Below are positions 1 through 13,778 of a stretch of 64,000 bases of DNA, one piece after another. Position numbers and translations under genes: made by a program. The notes beneath the pieces are model-generated. The model saw only the letters and a program-made list of their open reading frames with translations. It searched no databases and was not told the DNA's origin. This DNA is from Luteimonas rhizosphaerae (GTDB lineage: Bacteria; Pseudomonadota; Gammaproteobacteria; Xanthomonadales; Xanthomonadaceae). The stretch lies in assembly GCF_002849595.1 (NCBI RefSeq), contig NZ_NRQR01000008.1, positions 124,001-188,000 on the forward strand, given 5' to 3'. Position 1 is the first letter of the stretch; each line of letters begins with the position of its first letter.

Positions 1-747
1 GGCATCGTCTACATCGACGAAATCGACAAGATCTCGCGCAAGAGCGAGAACCCGTCGATCACCCGCGACGTGTCGGGCGAGGGCGTGCAGCAGGCGCTGC
101 TGAAGCTGATCGAGGGCACCGTGGCCAGCGTGCCGCCGCAGGGTGGCCGCAAGCATCCGCAGCAGGAGTTCCTGCAGGTCGACACCAAGAACATCCTGTT
201 CATCGTCGGCGGCGCGTTCGCCGGCCTCGACAAGGTGATCCAGGCGCGCAGCACCGACGCCAGTGGCATCGGCTTCGGGGCGAAGCTGAAGAGTTCCGAG
301 CGCAAGACCGATACCGGCAAGGTGCTGGCGGACGTCGAGCCCGAGGACCTGATCAAGTTCGGTCTGATCCCCGAGTTCGTCGGTCGCCTGCCGGTGGGCG
401 CCACGCTCGAGGAACTCGACGAAGCGGCCCTGGTGCAGATCCTGACCGAGCCCAAGAACGCGATCAGCAAGCAGTTCCGCAAGCTCTTCGAGATGGAAGG
501 CGTGGAGCTGGAGTTCCGCCCGGATGCGCTGACGGCCATCGCGAAGAAGGCGATCAAGCGCAAGACCGGCGCGCGCGGCCTGCGCACGATCGTCGAATCG
601 GTGCTGCTCGACACGATGTACGAGCTGCCGTCGCTGGAGAACGTCAGCAAGGTCGTCGTCGACGAGTCGGTCATCGAGCACAAGTCCGAGCCGTACCTGA
701 TCTACGAAACGCCGGCGACCGAGCAGAAGGTCGCCTCGGGCGACTGA
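1..747 (+). CDS. clpX: ATP-dependent Clp protease ATP-binding subunit ClpX (3' part)
   Basis: C-terminal ~248 residues of ClpX, the AAA+ unfoldase that feeds substrates to ClpP in the cytoplasm. The open frame runs in from base 1, so the N-terminal zinc-binding domain and Walker A lie outside the window. The visible part opens with the Walker B stretch [11 protein letters not shown], followed by the GIGFGAK segment (the IGF loop that docks on ClpP), the [10 protein letters not shown] arginine-finger region and the sensor-2 motif [12 protein letters not shown]. It ends in TGA at 745-747. A hairpin terminator follows, then lon on the same strand, the usual clpX-lon order of proteobacteria. Identity is certain from these motifs. 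Confidence 0.97.
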   Translation, partial: GIVYIDEIDKISRKSENPSITRDVSGEGVQQALLKLIEGTVASVPPQGGRKHPQQEFLQVDTKNILFIVGGAFAGLDKVIQARSTDASGIGFGAKLKSSERKTDTGKVLADVEPEDLIKFGLIPEFVGRLPVGATLEELDEAALVQILTEPKNAISKQFRKLFEMEGVELEFRPDALTAIAKKAIKRKTGARGLRTIVESVLLDTMYELPSLENVSKVVVDESVIEHKSEPYLIYETPATEQKVASGD

Positions 748-827
748 GGACACCTCCGGGACGGACCGTTCCGGTCGCCTTGCGTCCGGGTGTCCGGCGC
801 CGCGAAGTCCCGCTGTCACGCCCCCTG

Positions 828-861
828 ACGCGCCGCACCCTGACGGGTCGCGGCGCGTTTT
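828..861 (+). terminator. Rho-independent terminator after clpX
   Basis: A 9-bp perfect stem (ACGCGCCGC / GCGGCGCGT) extends inward as ACCC/GGGT and is followed by a TTTT run at 858-861. It lies 80 bp after the clpX stop and before the lon promoter, so it should separate the two transcripts. Confidence 0.8.
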
Positions 862-882
862 CGTCTGGGGCCGGAAAATGCG

Positions 883-910
883 CTTGCATCGACGCAGCGG
901 GCGCCCCATA
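883..910 (+). promoter_or_regulatory. Candidate sigma-32 (heat-shock) promoter of lon
   Basis: CTTGCAT (883-889) and CCCCATA (904-910) are separated by 14 bp. This fits the known RpoH consensus CTTGAAA-N13/14-CCCCATNT well. It lies 69 bp before the lon start and just past the clpX terminator. lon is a classical heat-shock gene in Enterobacteria, so the position makes sense. The boxes are seen directly; the use by sigma-32 is inference. Confidence 0.7.
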
Positions 911-978
911 ACGAAAGCGAGGCGGCCGAGAGGCCGCACTGCCGGCACTCCCGGCCCGACGGAATCACGAGGAACCAC

Positions 979-3435
<2,457 letters not shown>

Positions 3436-3456
3436 GCCTGCGTGTCGTGAGTCCGG

Positions 3457-3491
3457 ACGGCCGTGCCTGCACCAGCAGGGGCGGCCGTTTT
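3457..3491 (+). terminator. Rho-independent terminator after lon
   Basis: The outer stem ACGGCCG / CGGCCGT encloses an inner stem CCTGC / GCAGG with an ACCA loop, followed by TTTT at 3488-3491. It starts 22 bp after the lon stop codon. Confidence 0.85.
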
Positions 3492-3543
3492 CATTGGTGG
3501 ACCGGTGGTGCGGCGTGGGGCTGGCGGAATGGATCGGCGCGCG

Positions 3544-4092
3544 TCAGCGCTGTCTGGGCCGCAGCAGCACCAGCACCGCGCCGGTCCCGCCTTGGGCGCC
3601 GGGCGCGGTGTGGAAGGCCAGCACGTCGGCGCGCTGGCGCAGCACGCGATCGACGAGGTTCTTCAGGATCGGTGCGTCGGGCGACGAGTTGCGGCCCTTG
3701 CCGTGGATGATGCGCACGCAGCCGATGCCGACGTCGACCGCGTCGCGCAGGAACAACCGCAACAGGGCCGTGGCCTGGTCGGCATTGCTGTGGTGCAGGT
3801 CCAGTTCTTCCTGCGCCGCGTATTCGCCGCGGCCCAGCCTGCGCAGCACCCGCGCGGGCACGTCGTCGCGCCGGTACTGCATCGAGTCGCCCGCCTGCAG
3901 CAGCGGGCCATCGAGCAGCTGGCGGAATTCACTGCGCGCTTCCGCGTCGTCGCGTTCGGCCATGCGGGTGCTCGGCCGCGGTGGCGGTGCACGCGGCGGG
4001 GTCGGCGTCGCAGGCAGTTCGCGCACCGGCCCGATCGCGGCGCGGAACAGCGCCGCATCGTCGTCGTGCTCGGAATCGTGGGGCGCGCTCAT
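3544..4092 (-). CDS. Smr/MutS2 C-terminal-domain protein
   Basis: 182-residue protein with a C-terminal Smr domain (about residues 95-178), recognised by ELDLHHSNADQA at its start and the IIHGKGRNS signature. Smr domains of this small stand-alone type (SmrA/YdaL-like) are DNA or RNA nicking endonucleases in studied cases. The N-terminal ~60 residues are Pro/Arg-rich and probably disordered. I chose the ATG at 4090-4092, which opens MSAPHDSEHDDD; upstream in-frame sequence is only an antisense extension under surE. It is transcribed convergently to lon and divergently from surE. Its substrate is not deducible from sequence. Confidence 0.88.
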   Translation of the reverse strand: MSAPHDSEHDDDAALFRAAIGPVRELPATPTPPRAPPPRPSTRMAERDDAEARSEFRQLLDGPLLQAGDSMQYRRDDVPARVLRRLGRGEYAAQEELDLHHSNADQATALLRLFLRDAVDVGIGCVRIIHGKGRNSSPDAPILKNLVDRVLRQRADVLAFHTAPGAQGGTGAVLVLLRPRQR

Positions 4093-4251
4093 GGCGGCAG
4101 CGTAGCTCGGATGCGTGCGTGATGCAGTGTGCAGCGTGGACGTTCGCAGCGGCGCGGGTCGCACGCGACGGGCGCGCGGGTGGGGCGGATCCGACCCATC
4201 CGGTATCATGTGCGCACTGTCCCACGACACCCAGGTCCAGCAGAACGATTC

Positions 4252-5034
4252 ATGCGCGTACTGGTCAGCAACGATGATGGCGTCGACGCCCCCGGCATCC
4301 GGATTCTCGCCCAAGGGCTTCGCGACGCAGGTCACGAGGTGCTGGTCGTCGCGCCCGATCGCGACCGTTCGGGTGCGAGCAATTCGCTGACGCTCGACAT
4401 GCCGCTGCGCGTGATCCAGGTCGACGACTGCACCTGGCGGGTGCATGGCACGCCGACCGACTGCGTGCATGTCGCGATCACCGGCCTGCTCGATCTCGAG
4501 CCGGACATCGTGGTGTCGGGCATCAACAACACCGCGAACCTCGGCGACGACGTGATCTATTCGGGCACCGTCGCCGCGGCAATGGAAGGGCGCTTCCTCG
4601 GCCTGCCCGCGGTCGCGATGTCGCTGGTCACCGAGAACCACGATGGACGCCATTACGCGACCGCCGCGCGCGCCGCGGTCGAGATCGTCGCGCGGCTGAA
4701 GGCCGATCCGCTGCCGGCCGACACCATCCTCAACGTCAACGTGCCCGACGTGGCCTGGCACGATCTCGCGGGGTTCGAGGTCACGCGCCTCGGCAACCGC
4801 CATCGCGCCGAGCCGTGCACGTCGATCGACGATCCGCGCGGCCGCACCTGGTGGTGGATCGGCGCGGCGGGCGCCGAGCAGGACGCGGGCCCCGGCACCG
4901 ATTTCCATGCCGTGCGCACGAAGCACATCGCGATCTCGCCGATCCACGTCGATCTGACCCGCTACCAGGCGCTCGAACACGTGGCGAGCTGGGTCGGCGG
5001 ACTCGAGGCGGATCTGAAGGCGACCCAGGCATGA
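4252..5034 (+). CDS. surE: 5'/3'-nucleotidase SurE
   Basis: 260-residue SurE, a metal-dependent nucleotidase and exopolyphosphatase. The metal-binding NDDG motif sits at residues 7-10, followed by [14 protein letters not shown] and [17 protein letters not shown], all diagnostic of the family. The start is the ATG opening [10 protein letters not shown]. Its stop overlaps the pcm start (ATGA at 5031-5034), so surE, pcm, yqaA and nlpD form a tightly coupled operon, the classical stationary-phase survival arrangement of gammaproteobacteria. Confidence 0.97.
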   Translation: MRVLVSNDDGVDAPGIRILAQGLRDAGHEVLVVAPDRDRSGASNSLTLDMPLRVIQVDDCTWRVHGTPTDCVHVAITGLLDLEPDIVVSGINNTANLGDDVIYSGTVAAAMEGRFLGLPAVAMSLVTENHDGRHYATAARAAVEIVARLKADPLPADTILNVNVPDVAWHDLAGFEVTRLGNRHRAEPCTSIDDPRGRTWWWIGAAGAEQDAGPGTDFHAVRTKHIAISPIHVDLTRYQALEHVASWVGGLEADLKATQA

Positions 5035-5726
5035 CCGCGCGTCTGCGGCTGCAACCCGAAGCGATCGGGGTCGGCATGACCTCGCAGCGGGTCCGCGACC
5101 GGCTGATCGAGCGTCTGCGCGACGGCACCCATCCGGGCGGCGGCATCGTCGACGAGCGCGTGCTCAACGCGATCCGGACCGTGCCGCGGCACCTGTTCGT
5201 CGACGAGGCGCTGGCGACGCGCGCCTACGAGGACACCGCGCTGCCGATCGGGCACGGCCAGACCATCTCCCAGCCCTGGGTCGTCGCGAAGATGACGGAG
5301 GCGCTGCTCGCCGACGGCACGCCCGAGAAGGTGCTCGAGATCGGTACCGGCTCCGGTTACCAGGCGACGATCCTCGCCGCACTCGGCATCCAGGTGCACA
5401 CCGTCGAGCGGATCGGCGAACTGCTGCGCGTCGCGCGCAAGCGGTTCCGCGCGCTGGGTCTCAACGTGCGCAGCAAGCACGACGACGGTCGCATCGGCTG
5501 GCCGGAGAACGGCCCCTTCGACGGCATCATCGTGACCGCGGCCGGGCCGGCGCTGGTCGAGGCGCTGTCGGAACAGCTCGCGCCCGGCGGCACCCTGGTC
5601 GCACCGGTCGGCGCGCCCGGCGCGCAGCGCCTGCTGGTGCTGCGCAAGGACGTGGACGGCGCGATCGTGCAGCAGGACGTCGCCGCAGTGGCCTTCGTGC
5701 CGCTGCTGTCGGGGTTCGTGGACTGA
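5031..5726 (+). CDS. pcm: Protein-L-isoaspartate O-methyltransferase
   Basis: 231-residue cytoplasmic repair enzyme that uses S-adenosylmethionine to methylate isoaspartyl residues in damaged proteins. The family signature [17 protein letters not shown] and the SAM-binding loop [14 protein letters not shown] are present, and the length fits the PCMT family. The N-terminus carries ~15 residues more than short homologues. It overlaps surE by 4 bp (ATGA) and its TGA shares a base with the next ATG, indicating translational coupling through this operon. Confidence 0.97.
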   Translation: MTARLRLQPEAIGVGMTSQRVRDRLIERLRDGTHPGGGIVDERVLNAIRTVPRHLFVDEALATRAYEDTALPIGHGQTISQPWVVAKMTEALLADGTPEKVLEIGTGSGYQATILAALGIQVHTVERIGELLRVARKRFRALGLNVRSKHDDGRIGWPENGPFDGIIVTAAGPALVEALSEQLAPGGTLVAPVGAPGAQRLLVLRKDVDGAIVQQDVAAVAFVPLLSGFVD

Positions 5727-6310
5727 TGCGATTGTTCGGGTCGCTGTACGCGCGCTGCCTGCAGTGGGCGCGTCACCCGCACGCGCCCTGGTACCTGACG
5801 ACGTTGAGCGCCGCCGAATCGGTGGTGTTCCCGATTCCGCCCGACGTCATGCTCGCGCCGATGGCGCTCGCGCGGCCGCGGTCCTGGTGGCGCTATGCCC
5901 TGCTGTGCACGCTGGGCTCCGTCGCGGGCGGTCTGCTCGGCTATCTGCTGGGCCATTACGCGCTGGATCTGGTCTGGCCGTGGATCGTGCAGATGGGATG
6001 GGAGGCGACGTTCGCCCGGGTGCAGGCGCTCTTCCTGCACCACGGCATGCTGTTCGTATTCCTCGCGGCATTCACGCCGATCCCGTACAAGGTGTTCACG
6101 ATCGCGTCGGGTTCGCTCGGTGTGGGACTGTTACCGTTTCTCGCCGGTTCGCTGTTCGGACGCGGCGCGCGTTTCTTCCTCGTCGCCGGCCTGATGGCCT
6201 GGGGCGGACCGCGCGTCGAACCGGTGCTGCGGCGGTATATCGAATGGCTCGGCTGGTGGATGGTCGCGCTGGTGGTGGTGGGTCTGATCTGGATGGAGTG
6301 GCGTCGATGA
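5726..6310 (+). CDS. YqaA-like VTT/DedA family inner-membrane protein
   Basis: 194-residue membrane protein of the YqaA group, SNARE-associated/VTT (DedA) superfamily. Hydrophobic segments lie at about 25-45, 55-80, 105-130 and 170-190. The FPIPPDVMLAP and FTPIPYKVFTIASG re-entrant-loop motifs are typical; members are linked to lipid flipping and membrane homeostasis, but the substrate of this subgroup is not established. Start and stop both overlap neighbouring genes (TGATG at 5724, ATGA at 6307). It sits between pcm and nlpD as in other Lysobacterales, so it is part of that operon. Confidence 0.92.
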   Translation: MRLFGSLYARCLQWARHPHAPWYLTTLSAAESVVFPIPPDVMLAPMALARPRSWWRYALLCTLGSVAGGLLGYLLGHYALDLVWPWIVQMGWEATFARVQALFLHHGMLFVFLAAFTPIPYKVFTIASGSLGVGLLPFLAGSLFGRGARFFLVAGLMAWGGPRVEPVLRRYIEWLGWWMVALVVVGLIWMEWRR

Positions 6311-7050
6311 GGATTGTGGTGGTGCTGTTGTCGATGCTGCTGCTCGCCGGATGCGGCAGCAGTCGCGTGATCCGCGAAGGCGGCAGCGCGGCGTCGTCTT
6401 CGACGCCCCGTCCGGGCCAGTCGGTGGCGGTCCAACGCGGCGACACGCTGTACAGGATCGCGACCAACAACGGCATCAGCGCGCTCGATCTGGCGATGTG
6501 GAACAACATCGCCGCGCCGTACACGATCTATCCCGGCCAGCGTCTGCGCCTGTATCCCTCGGGCGGCACGTCGCGGGCGACCGCGTCGACCACGCGTCCG
6601 ACCTCGGGCCGTGCGACTGCGCCGGTGCGTCCGACCCGGGCGCCGCCGCAACCGGCCGCTGCGCCGCCGGCGCAGAGTCCGTTCCGCTGGCAGTGGCCGA
6701 CGGACGGCCAGGTCATCGGCCGCTTCACGGCGGGCGAGCCGACCAAGCAGGGCGTCGACATCGGCGGCACCGGCGGGCAGCCCGTTAGCGCGGCCGCCGA
6801 GGGCACGGTCGTGTATTCCGGTTCGGGCCTCGTCGGCTATGGCGAGCTGATCATCGTCAAGCACAACGAGCAGTGGCTGACGGCCTACGGCCACAACCGC
6901 ACCCGCAAGGTCAACGAAGGCGACCGTGTCAGCGCCGGCCAGCAGATCGCCGAGATGGGCCGCAGCGGCGCCGCGCGCGACATGCTGCACTTCGAGATCC
7001 GCTACAACGGCAAGCCGGTCGATCCGCTGTCGTATCTGCCGGCGCGCTGA
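6307..7050 (+). CDS. nlpD: NlpD-like lipoprotein (LysM + degenerate LytM/M23)
   Basis: 247-residue lipoprotein. The signal peptide ends in the lipobox LLLAGC (Cys16), so it should be membrane-anchored. A LysM peptidoglycan-binding module lies at about 41-86 (QRGDTLYRIATNNGIS). A Pro/Ala/Thr linker to ~125 leads to a C-terminal LytM domain. The first zinc ligand of active M23 peptidases is absent (QGVDIGG where a His is expected), while AYGHN and LHFEIRY remain. It therefore resembles E. coli NlpD, which is not a peptidase but an activator of the amidase AmiC in daughter-cell separation. It is the last gene of the surE operon; no rpoS follows in the next kilobase. Confidence 0.92.
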   Translation: MRIVVVLLSMLLLAGCGSSRVIREGGSAASSSTPRPGQSVAVQRGDTLYRIATNNGISALDLAMWNNIAAPYTIYPGQRLRLYPSGGTSRATASTTRPTSGRATAPVRPTRAPPQPAAAPPAQSPFRWQWPTDGQVIGRFTAGEPTKQGVDIGGTGGQPVSAAAEGTVVYSGSGLVGYGELIIVKHNEQWLTAYGHNRTRKVNEGDRVSAGQQIAEMGRSGAARDMLHFEIRYNGKPVDPLSYLPAR

Positions 7051-7462
7051 TCCAGCAGAAGAACCCAACCCGGCCCCAGCGTGACGCGGTATCGATGCCG
7101 TCGGAGTAGGACGCGAACGGCGTGGCGTCATCCGTTCACACGGTAAGCGTTTCCATCCGCAGCCGTCTCGAAACGCGTGCGTAGCGCGAGCTGATTCGCA
7201 CCTGCCTTCGCGGTTTCCTTCTCGCGTCACGTTGCGCGTCTCGCGTTTACCGGACGTCGCGGCGGTATGGACCGCGATCGCCCGCCTTCGACGCGTTACC
7301 CCCGCGGACGCAGGTCAGGGGCTGCCCGCCGCGCGCCGCGGCGGGCCATCTGAAGATGGATCGAGCATCGTGCGCGAGCGCACTCCTAGAGGTGCGGGAG
7401 CGGAAGGTGCCTCGTAGCAACTGGGCCGACGAGAGACGACGGCGACAACGCGCCGGACCCGC
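7051..7462. other. 412-bp intergenic region after nlpD
   Basis: No credible gene. It contains one degenerate single copy of the dispersed palindromic repeat (7371-7390, gcgcgagcgcactcctaga), in the minus orientation relative to the TGTAGGAGCGCGCT form. rpoS, which follows nlpD in enterics, is not here. Confidence 0.6.
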
Positions 7463-7837
7463 TCAACCGGCGAGCACGAATCCCGCGACTACCTTGCGGC
7501 CTTCGCTCGCCAGCACGTTGAAGGTGCGGGCGGCGGCGGCGTTGGTCATCGCTTCCAGGCCGATGCCCTGCGACAGGCACGCGGCCATCGTCGCGGGCGA
7601 GGGGAAGGCCTGGGTTTCGCCGGTGCCGATCAGCACGACTTCGGGCTGCAGATCGAGGATCGTGGCCAGGGCCTCGACGTCGAGCGCGCGGATGTCGGTC
7701 ACCGGCCAGTCCTCGACCAGATCGTGCGGACCGAGGACGAAGCTGGCCGTCAGCACGCGATCGTTGACGCGCGCGCTGCGCCCGTCGGCGCCGCGGAGCA
7801 CGTAGTCGAAGTCGGGACGGTCGAGAACCAGTTGCAC
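7463..7837 (-). CDS. Mth938-like domain protein (DUF498/DUF598)
   Basis: 124-residue single-domain protein of the Mth938/NDUFAF3-like fold, a conserved small family in Xanthomonadaceae. Typical motifs are the phosphate-loop-like VLIGTGETQAFPSP and the C-terminal AARTFNVLASEGRKVVAGFVL. No enzymatic activity is established for bacterial members; the mitochondrial relative NDUFAF3 is a complex I assembly factor. The start is taken as GTG at 7837, which leaves 10 bp to yhbY. Both genes run leftward, so it is probably co-transcribed with yhbY. Confidence 0.85.
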   Translation of the reverse strand: MQLVLDRPDFDYVLRGADGRSARVNDRVLTASFVLGPHDLVEDWPVTDIRALDVEALATILDLQPEVVLIGTGETQAFPSPATMAACLSQGIGLEAMTNAAAARTFNVLASEGRKVVAGFVLAG

Positions 7838-7847
7838 CGCGATGGCC

Positions 7848-8153
7848 TCAAGCGCGCGGGAGCACGATCTGGCGGCGGTCGGTGCTCTGGCGGTACAGGA
7901 TGGCCACGTGGCCGATGCGCTGGACCAGTGCGGCGCCGGTCCGCTCGGTCAGCGTCGCGATCATCGCGTCGCGCTCGTCGCGGTCCGCGGCACCGACCTT
8001 CACCTTGATGAGCTCGTGATGTTCGAGCGCGGCATCGATCTCGGCGATCAAAGCGTCGGTGATGCCCTTGCCGCCGACCTGCAGCATCGCCTTGATGCCG
8101 TGTGCCTGGCCGCGCAGAAATCGGTTCTGGGCAGCGGTCAGGGCATTACTCAT
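7848..8153 (-). CDS. yhbY: YhbY-family CRM RNA-binding protein
   Basis: 101-residue CRS1/YhbY (CRM) domain protein that associates with pre-50S ribosomal subunits in E. coli. Characteristic features are the N-terminal LRGQAHGIKAMLQVGGKGIT (the GxxG loop region) and HHELIKVKV. It is divergent from rlmE with 90 bp between the starts, the same arrangement as yhbY/rlmE-ftsH in E. coli, and both neighbours act on ribosome maturation. Start ATG at 8151-8153. Confidence 0.93.
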   Translation of the reverse strand: MSNALTAAQNRFLRGQAHGIKAMLQVGGKGITDALIAEIDAALEHHELIKVKVGAADRDERDAMIATLTERTGAALVQRIGHVAILYRQSTDRRQIVLPRA

Positions 8154-8243
8154 GGGTGAACCGGTCGCAGGAATGGAAACGACCGGCAGGATATCATGCT
8201 CCCCCGGGGCCTCCCCCGGCCCGTCGTCGCTTCGAGCCTGCAG

Positions 8244-8876
8244 ATGGCCTCCCGCAGCAAAAGCAGCCAGCGCTGGCTGAAAGAACATTTCTCCGATCCC
8301 TTCGTGAAGAAGGCGCAGGCCGAGGGCCTGCGTTCGCGTGCCGCGTACAAGCTCGAGGAACTCGTCGAGCGTGACCGGCTGCTGAAGCCGGGCATGGTCG
8401 TCGTCGACCTGGGCGCCGCCCCGGGCGGCTGGTCGCAGTGGGTGCGGCAGGCGCTGGGCGATACCGGCCGGGTCATCGCGCTGGACATCCTGGAGATGCC
8501 TTCGCTCGCCGGCGTGGAGTTCCTGCACGGCGACTTCCGCGAGGATGCGGTGCTCCAGGCGCTGGAAGCGGCACTGGGCGGGCATCAGGTCGACCTTGTG
8601 TTGTCCGACATGGCCCCCAACAAGAGTGGTATCGATGCGGTCGACCAGCCGCGGGCGATGCATCTGGCGGAACTGGCGATGGATTTCGCCGACCACCATC
8701 TGCGGCCCGGCGGCAATTTCCTGATCAAGCTGTTCCAGGGCACCGAGTTCGATGCGTACGTGCGGGAGCTGCGCCGGCGTTACACCCGGCTGGTGATCCG
8801 CAAACCCGCCGCGTCGCGGCAGCGCTCGTCGGAGGTCTATGCCCTCGCGACGGGCAAGCTGGCGACGATGAAGTAG
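8244..8876 (+). CDS. rlmE: 23S rRNA (uridine-2'-O)-methyltransferase RlmE
   Basis: 210-residue RlmE/FtsJ/RrmJ, which methylates U2552 of 23S rRNA (E. coli numbering) in the 50S subunit. The K-D-K-E catalytic tetrad is visible in [21 protein letters not shown] and SSEVYA, and the SAM loop is [13 protein letters not shown]. The start is the ATG at 8244 ([12 protein letters not shown]), giving the normal family length; an upstream in-frame extension would add 16 unlikely residues. ftsH follows after 54 bp on the same strand, the conserved rlmE-ftsH pair that is heat-shock-induced in E. coli. Confidence 0.97.
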   Translation: MASRSKSSQRWLKEHFSDPFVKKAQAEGLRSRAAYKLEELVERDRLLKPGMVVVDLGAAPGGWSQWVRQALGDTGRVIALDILEMPSLAGVEFLHGDFREDAVLQALEAALGGHQVDLVLSDMAPNKSGIDAVDQPRAMHLAELAMDFADHHLRPGGNFLIKLFQGTEFDAYVRELRRRYTRLVIRKPAASRQRSSEVYALATGKLATMK

Positions 8877-8930
8877 CATGGCCCCGATGCACCAAGCGCT
8901 CCACCGCACTCTTCACGAGAACCCCGAAAC

Positions 8931-10856
<1,926 letters not shown>

Positions 10857-11223
10857 CGCGAGCCCTGGCTCCGCGTGTGTCGAAAAAGGCGGCCTTCGGG
10901 CCGCTTTTTTTGTTGGCGGATTGCGTGGCGATGCGCCGCGCGGGTGCAGCGGCAGGCGTGCTGCAAGCGCGCGCTCGCGCGCGAGGTGACTGCCCGGGTA
11001 CGGCCATTGGCGGATCTGCGGTCGGGCGTGATGCGACCGAGGCCGCGTCGTCAGGGTGATGACAGAGGACTCGGTCCCGCGCGAGCGCGCTCCTGCAGGG
11101 GAGGGCGGGCTGGTCTTGTGTCGAGTCACCGGTCGTACGGCGCGGTCTGGCCACGGGCTGCTGGGCACGCCGCGGCAGAGCCGCGACAATCGGCGGACCC
11201 TCCGCGATGTGCAGGTGCTGCCG
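10857..11223. other. 367-bp intergenic region between ftsH and folP
   Basis: Holds the ftsH terminator and two degenerate, oppositely oriented copies of the dispersed palindromic repeat (about 10960-10988 and 11077-11100), roughly 90 bp apart, both decayed compared with the copies at 20.9-22.2 kb. I see no further gene. A longer in-frame extension of folP runs through the second repeat copy and is unlikely to be translated. Confidence 0.6.
10883..10911 (+). terminator. Rho-independent terminator after ftsH
   Basis: GCGGCC-TTCG-GGCCGC stem-loop flanked by AAAAAG on the left and CTTTTTTT on the right, so it could also act on the opposite strand. The UUCG tetraloop makes it very stable. Confidence 0.92.
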
Positions 11224-12123
11224 ATGTTCGATACCGCCCCCCAGCTCGACTGCAAGGGCCGCGTGCTGCGGCTCGACGTGCCGCGGGTCATGGGCATCGT
11301 CAACGTCACCCCGGATTCCTTCTCCGACGGCGGTGCCCACGACACGACCGACGCGGCGATCGCGCATGGCCTGCGCCTGGCGGCCGAAGGCGCCGACCTC
11401 CTCGACATCGGCGGCGAATCGACCCGGCCGGGCGCCGAGGCGGTCCCGATCGAGGAAGAGCTGCGCCGGGTGATCCCCGTCATCGAAGGCCTGGCGCGTG
11501 CGACGGCAGTGCCGATCAGCATCGACACCTCGAAGCCGGAGGTCATGCGCGCCGCGGTCGCCGCAGGCGCCGGCCTGATCAACGATGTCCACGGCCTGCG
11601 CCGCGACGGTGCGATGGCGGCCGCGGCCGAGCTCGGCGTGCCGGTGGTGCTGATGCACATGCAGGGCGAGCCCGGCGCGATGCAGGCGGCGCCCGATTAC
11701 GACGATGTCGTCGGCGAGGTCCACCGCTTCCTCGCGGAGCGCATCTTCTCGGCCGAGATGGCCGGCATCGATCGCAAGCGCATCGTCGTCGATCCGGGCT
11801 TCGGCTTCGGCAAGACCACCGCGCACAACCTGGCGCTGCTGGCGCAGTTCGCGCGGTTCCTCGAACTCGGCGTCCCGGTGCTCGCGGGCCTGTCGCGCAA
11901 GCGCAGCATCGGCGAGCTGACCGGCCGCGAGGTGCCTGCCGAACGCGTCGCGGGCTCCGTCGCCGCGCACCTGATCGCCGCCCAGCGCGGCGCGCGCCTG
12001 CTGCGCGTCCACGATGTCGCCGCGACCGTCGATGCCCTGAAGATCTGGGCCGCGGTCGACGCGGTGCCGATGCCGCGCCAGGCCGTCGCGCCCCCGGCGA
12101 TCGTCTGGCCCGACGACGCCTGA
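11224..12123 (+). CDS. folP: Dihydropteroate synthase
   Basis: 299-residue TIM-barrel enzyme that condenses p-aminobenzoate with dihydropterin pyrophosphate in folate synthesis, the target of sulfonamides. Diagnostic motifs are GIVNVTPDSFSDGG, LLDIGGESTRPGA, ISIDTSKPEVM and the C-terminal GLSRKRSIGELTGR. The start is the ATG at 11224 (MFDTAPQL), which gives the normal length. The last ~25 residues (PMPRQAVAPP...) are a short extension. It follows ftsH as in E. coli, but glmM does not follow. Confidence 0.96.
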   Translation: MFDTAPQLDCKGRVLRLDVPRVMGIVNVTPDSFSDGGAHDTTDAAIAHGLRLAAEGADLLDIGGESTRPGAEAVPIEEELRRVIPVIEGLARATAVPISIDTSKPEVMRAAVAAGAGLINDVHGLRRDGAMAAAAELGVPVVLMHMQGEPGAMQAAPDYDDVVGEVHRFLAERIFSAEMAGIDRKRIVVDPGFGFGKTTAHNLALLAQFARFLELGVPVLAGLSRKRSIGELTGREVPAERVAGSVAAHLIAAQRGARLLRVHDVAATVDALKIWAAVDAVPMPRQAVAPPAIVWPDDA

Positions 12124-12191
12124 GCCGGTCCGCACGGGCCGCGCGCTGGGGTTGCAGCGAGGCAGTGCGGTAACCTGTGGCGTCCACATCG

Positions 12192-12211
12192 CACCGCCCG
12201 TCCGGGCGGTG
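12192..12211. other. Perfect 8-bp stem-loop just upstream of putP
   Basis: CACCGCCC-GTCC-GGGCGGTG, ending 12 bp before the putP ribosome-binding site and 69 bp after the folP stop. There is no T-run, so it is not a standard terminator. It may be an mRNA leader structure, an operator or a fortuitous GC hairpin. Confidence 0.35.
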
Positions 12212-12240
12212 TGTGTCGTTTCAGGAGGGGGAACCATTCG

Positions 12241-13752
12241 ATGATGACTGCCAGTACGCCGCTGATCGTGACCTTCGTGGTCTATCTCGTGGCCATGGTG
12301 ATGATCGGCGTCGTGGCATGGCGATCGACCAAGAATTTCGACGACTACATCCTCGGCGGGCGCAGCCTCGGCCCCGGCGTCACCGCGCTGTCGGCGGGTG
12401 CGTCGGACATGAGCGGCTGGCTGCTGATGGGCCTGCCGGGCGCGATGTACCTGGGCGGCGTGTCGGAGGCCTGGATCGCGATCGGCCTGATCGGCGGCGC
12501 CTATCTCAACTGGCGGTTCGTCGCCGGCCCGCTGCGCGTCTACACCGAGCGCGTCGGCAATGCGCTGACGCTGCCGGACTTCTTCACCCACCGCTTCGAG
12601 GACCGCAGCCGCTTGCTGCGCGTGATCTCGGCGGTCGTGATCCTGGTGTTCTTCGCGGTCTACTGCGCCTCGGGCGTCGTCGCCGGTGCGCGCCTGTTCG
12701 AAAGCGTGTTCGGTCTGCCCTACGCCCAGGCCATCTGGTGGGGCGCGGCGGTGACCATCCTCTACACGCTGATCGGCGGCTTCCTCGCGGTCAGCTGGAC
12801 CGACGTCGCCCAGGGCGTGCTGATGCTGTTCGCGCTGCTGCTGACGCCGGTCATCGTCTACATGACGACGGGCGGCTTCGAGTCCAGCGCCGAGCTGATC
12901 CGCAGCGTCGATCCGTCGCGCCTGTCGTGGTCGCGCGGTGGCGAACTGGGCCTCGTCGGCATCATCTCGCTGCTGGCCTGGGCGCTGGGCTACTTCGGCC
13001 AGCCGCACATCCTGGCGCGCTTCATGGCGGCGGGCAGCGTGCACACGATTCCCGCCGCGCGCCGCATCGGCATGTCGTGGATGGTGCTGTGCCTGCTCGG
13101 GTCGCTGATCGTCGGCTTCCTCGGCATCGCGTATTTCCAGCAGCATCCGGAACAGGCCGGACCGGTCGAGGCGAACGCCGAGCGCGTCTTCATCACCCTG
13201 GTCGAGCTGCTGTTCAACCCCTGGGTCGCGGGCGTGATCCTGTCGGCGATCCTCGCCGCGGTGATGAGCACGCTGTCGAGCCAGCTGCTGGTGTGTTCCA
13301 GCGTGCTGTCGGAAGACTTCTATCGCGGGTTCCTGCGCAAGGACGCCAGCCAGCGCGAGCTGGTCTGGGTGGGCCGCGCCAGCGTGCTGCTGATCGCGCT
13401 CGTCGCGCTGTGGCTGGCGCGGGATCCGGACAGCCGCGTGCTCGGCCTGGTGTCCTATGCCTGGGCCGGGTTCGGCGCGGCGTTCGGTCCGGTCGTGCTG
13501 CTGGCCCTGTTCTGGCAGCGGATGACGCGCAACGGCGCGCTCGCGGGCATGGTGCTCGGCGCGGTGACGGTGGTCGCGTGGAAGCAGATCGCGGTCGAAC
13601 AGCTGGGCTCGGGCCTGTACGAAATCGTGCCCGGCTTCGCGGTCGGCACGCTGGCGATCATCGTCGTCAGCCTGCTGGGCCCGGCGCCACCGGCGCAGGT
13701 CCAGGCGACGCACCAGCAGGTGCGGCTGTCGCTGCGGGAAACCGGCTACTGA
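12241..13752 (+). CDS. putP: Sodium/proline symporter PutP
   Basis: 503-residue member of the solute:sodium symporter family, with about 13 hydrophobic segments spread over the length. PutP hallmarks include [31 protein letters not shown] broken across residues ~30-60 and the conserved [17 protein letters not shown] segment near 345. The family couples Na+ entry to L-proline uptake. A strong Shine-Dalgarno (AGGAGGGGG, 12223-12231) sits ~10 bp before the tandem ATGATG, supporting the start at 12241. No putA is adjacent in the window. Confidence 0.95.
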   Translation: MMTASTPLIVTFVVYLVAMVMIGVVAWRSTKNFDDYILGGRSLGPGVTALSAGASDMSGWLLMGLPGAMYLGGVSEAWIAIGLIGGAYLNWRFVAGPLRVYTERVGNALTLPDFFTHRFEDRSRLLRVISAVVILVFFAVYCASGVVAGARLFESVFGLPYAQAIWWGAAVTILYTLIGGFLAVSWTDVAQGVLMLFALLLTPVIVYMTTGGFESSAELIRSVDPSRLSWSRGGELGLVGIISLLAWALGYFGQPHILARFMAAGSVHTIPAARRIGMSWMVLCLLGSLIVGFLGIAYFQQHPEQAGPVEANAERVFITLVELLFNPWVAGVILSAILAAVMSTLSSQLLVCSSVLSEDFYRGFLRKDASQRELVWVGRASVLLIALVALWLARDPDSRVLGLVSYAWAGFGAAFGPVVLLALFWQRMTRNGALAGMVLGAVTVVAWKQIAVEQLGSGLYEIVPGFAVGTLAIIVVSLLGPAPPAQVQATHQQVRLSLRETGY

Positions 13753-13778
13753 CGCGCGCCGCGGCCGCGTCGCCCGCC

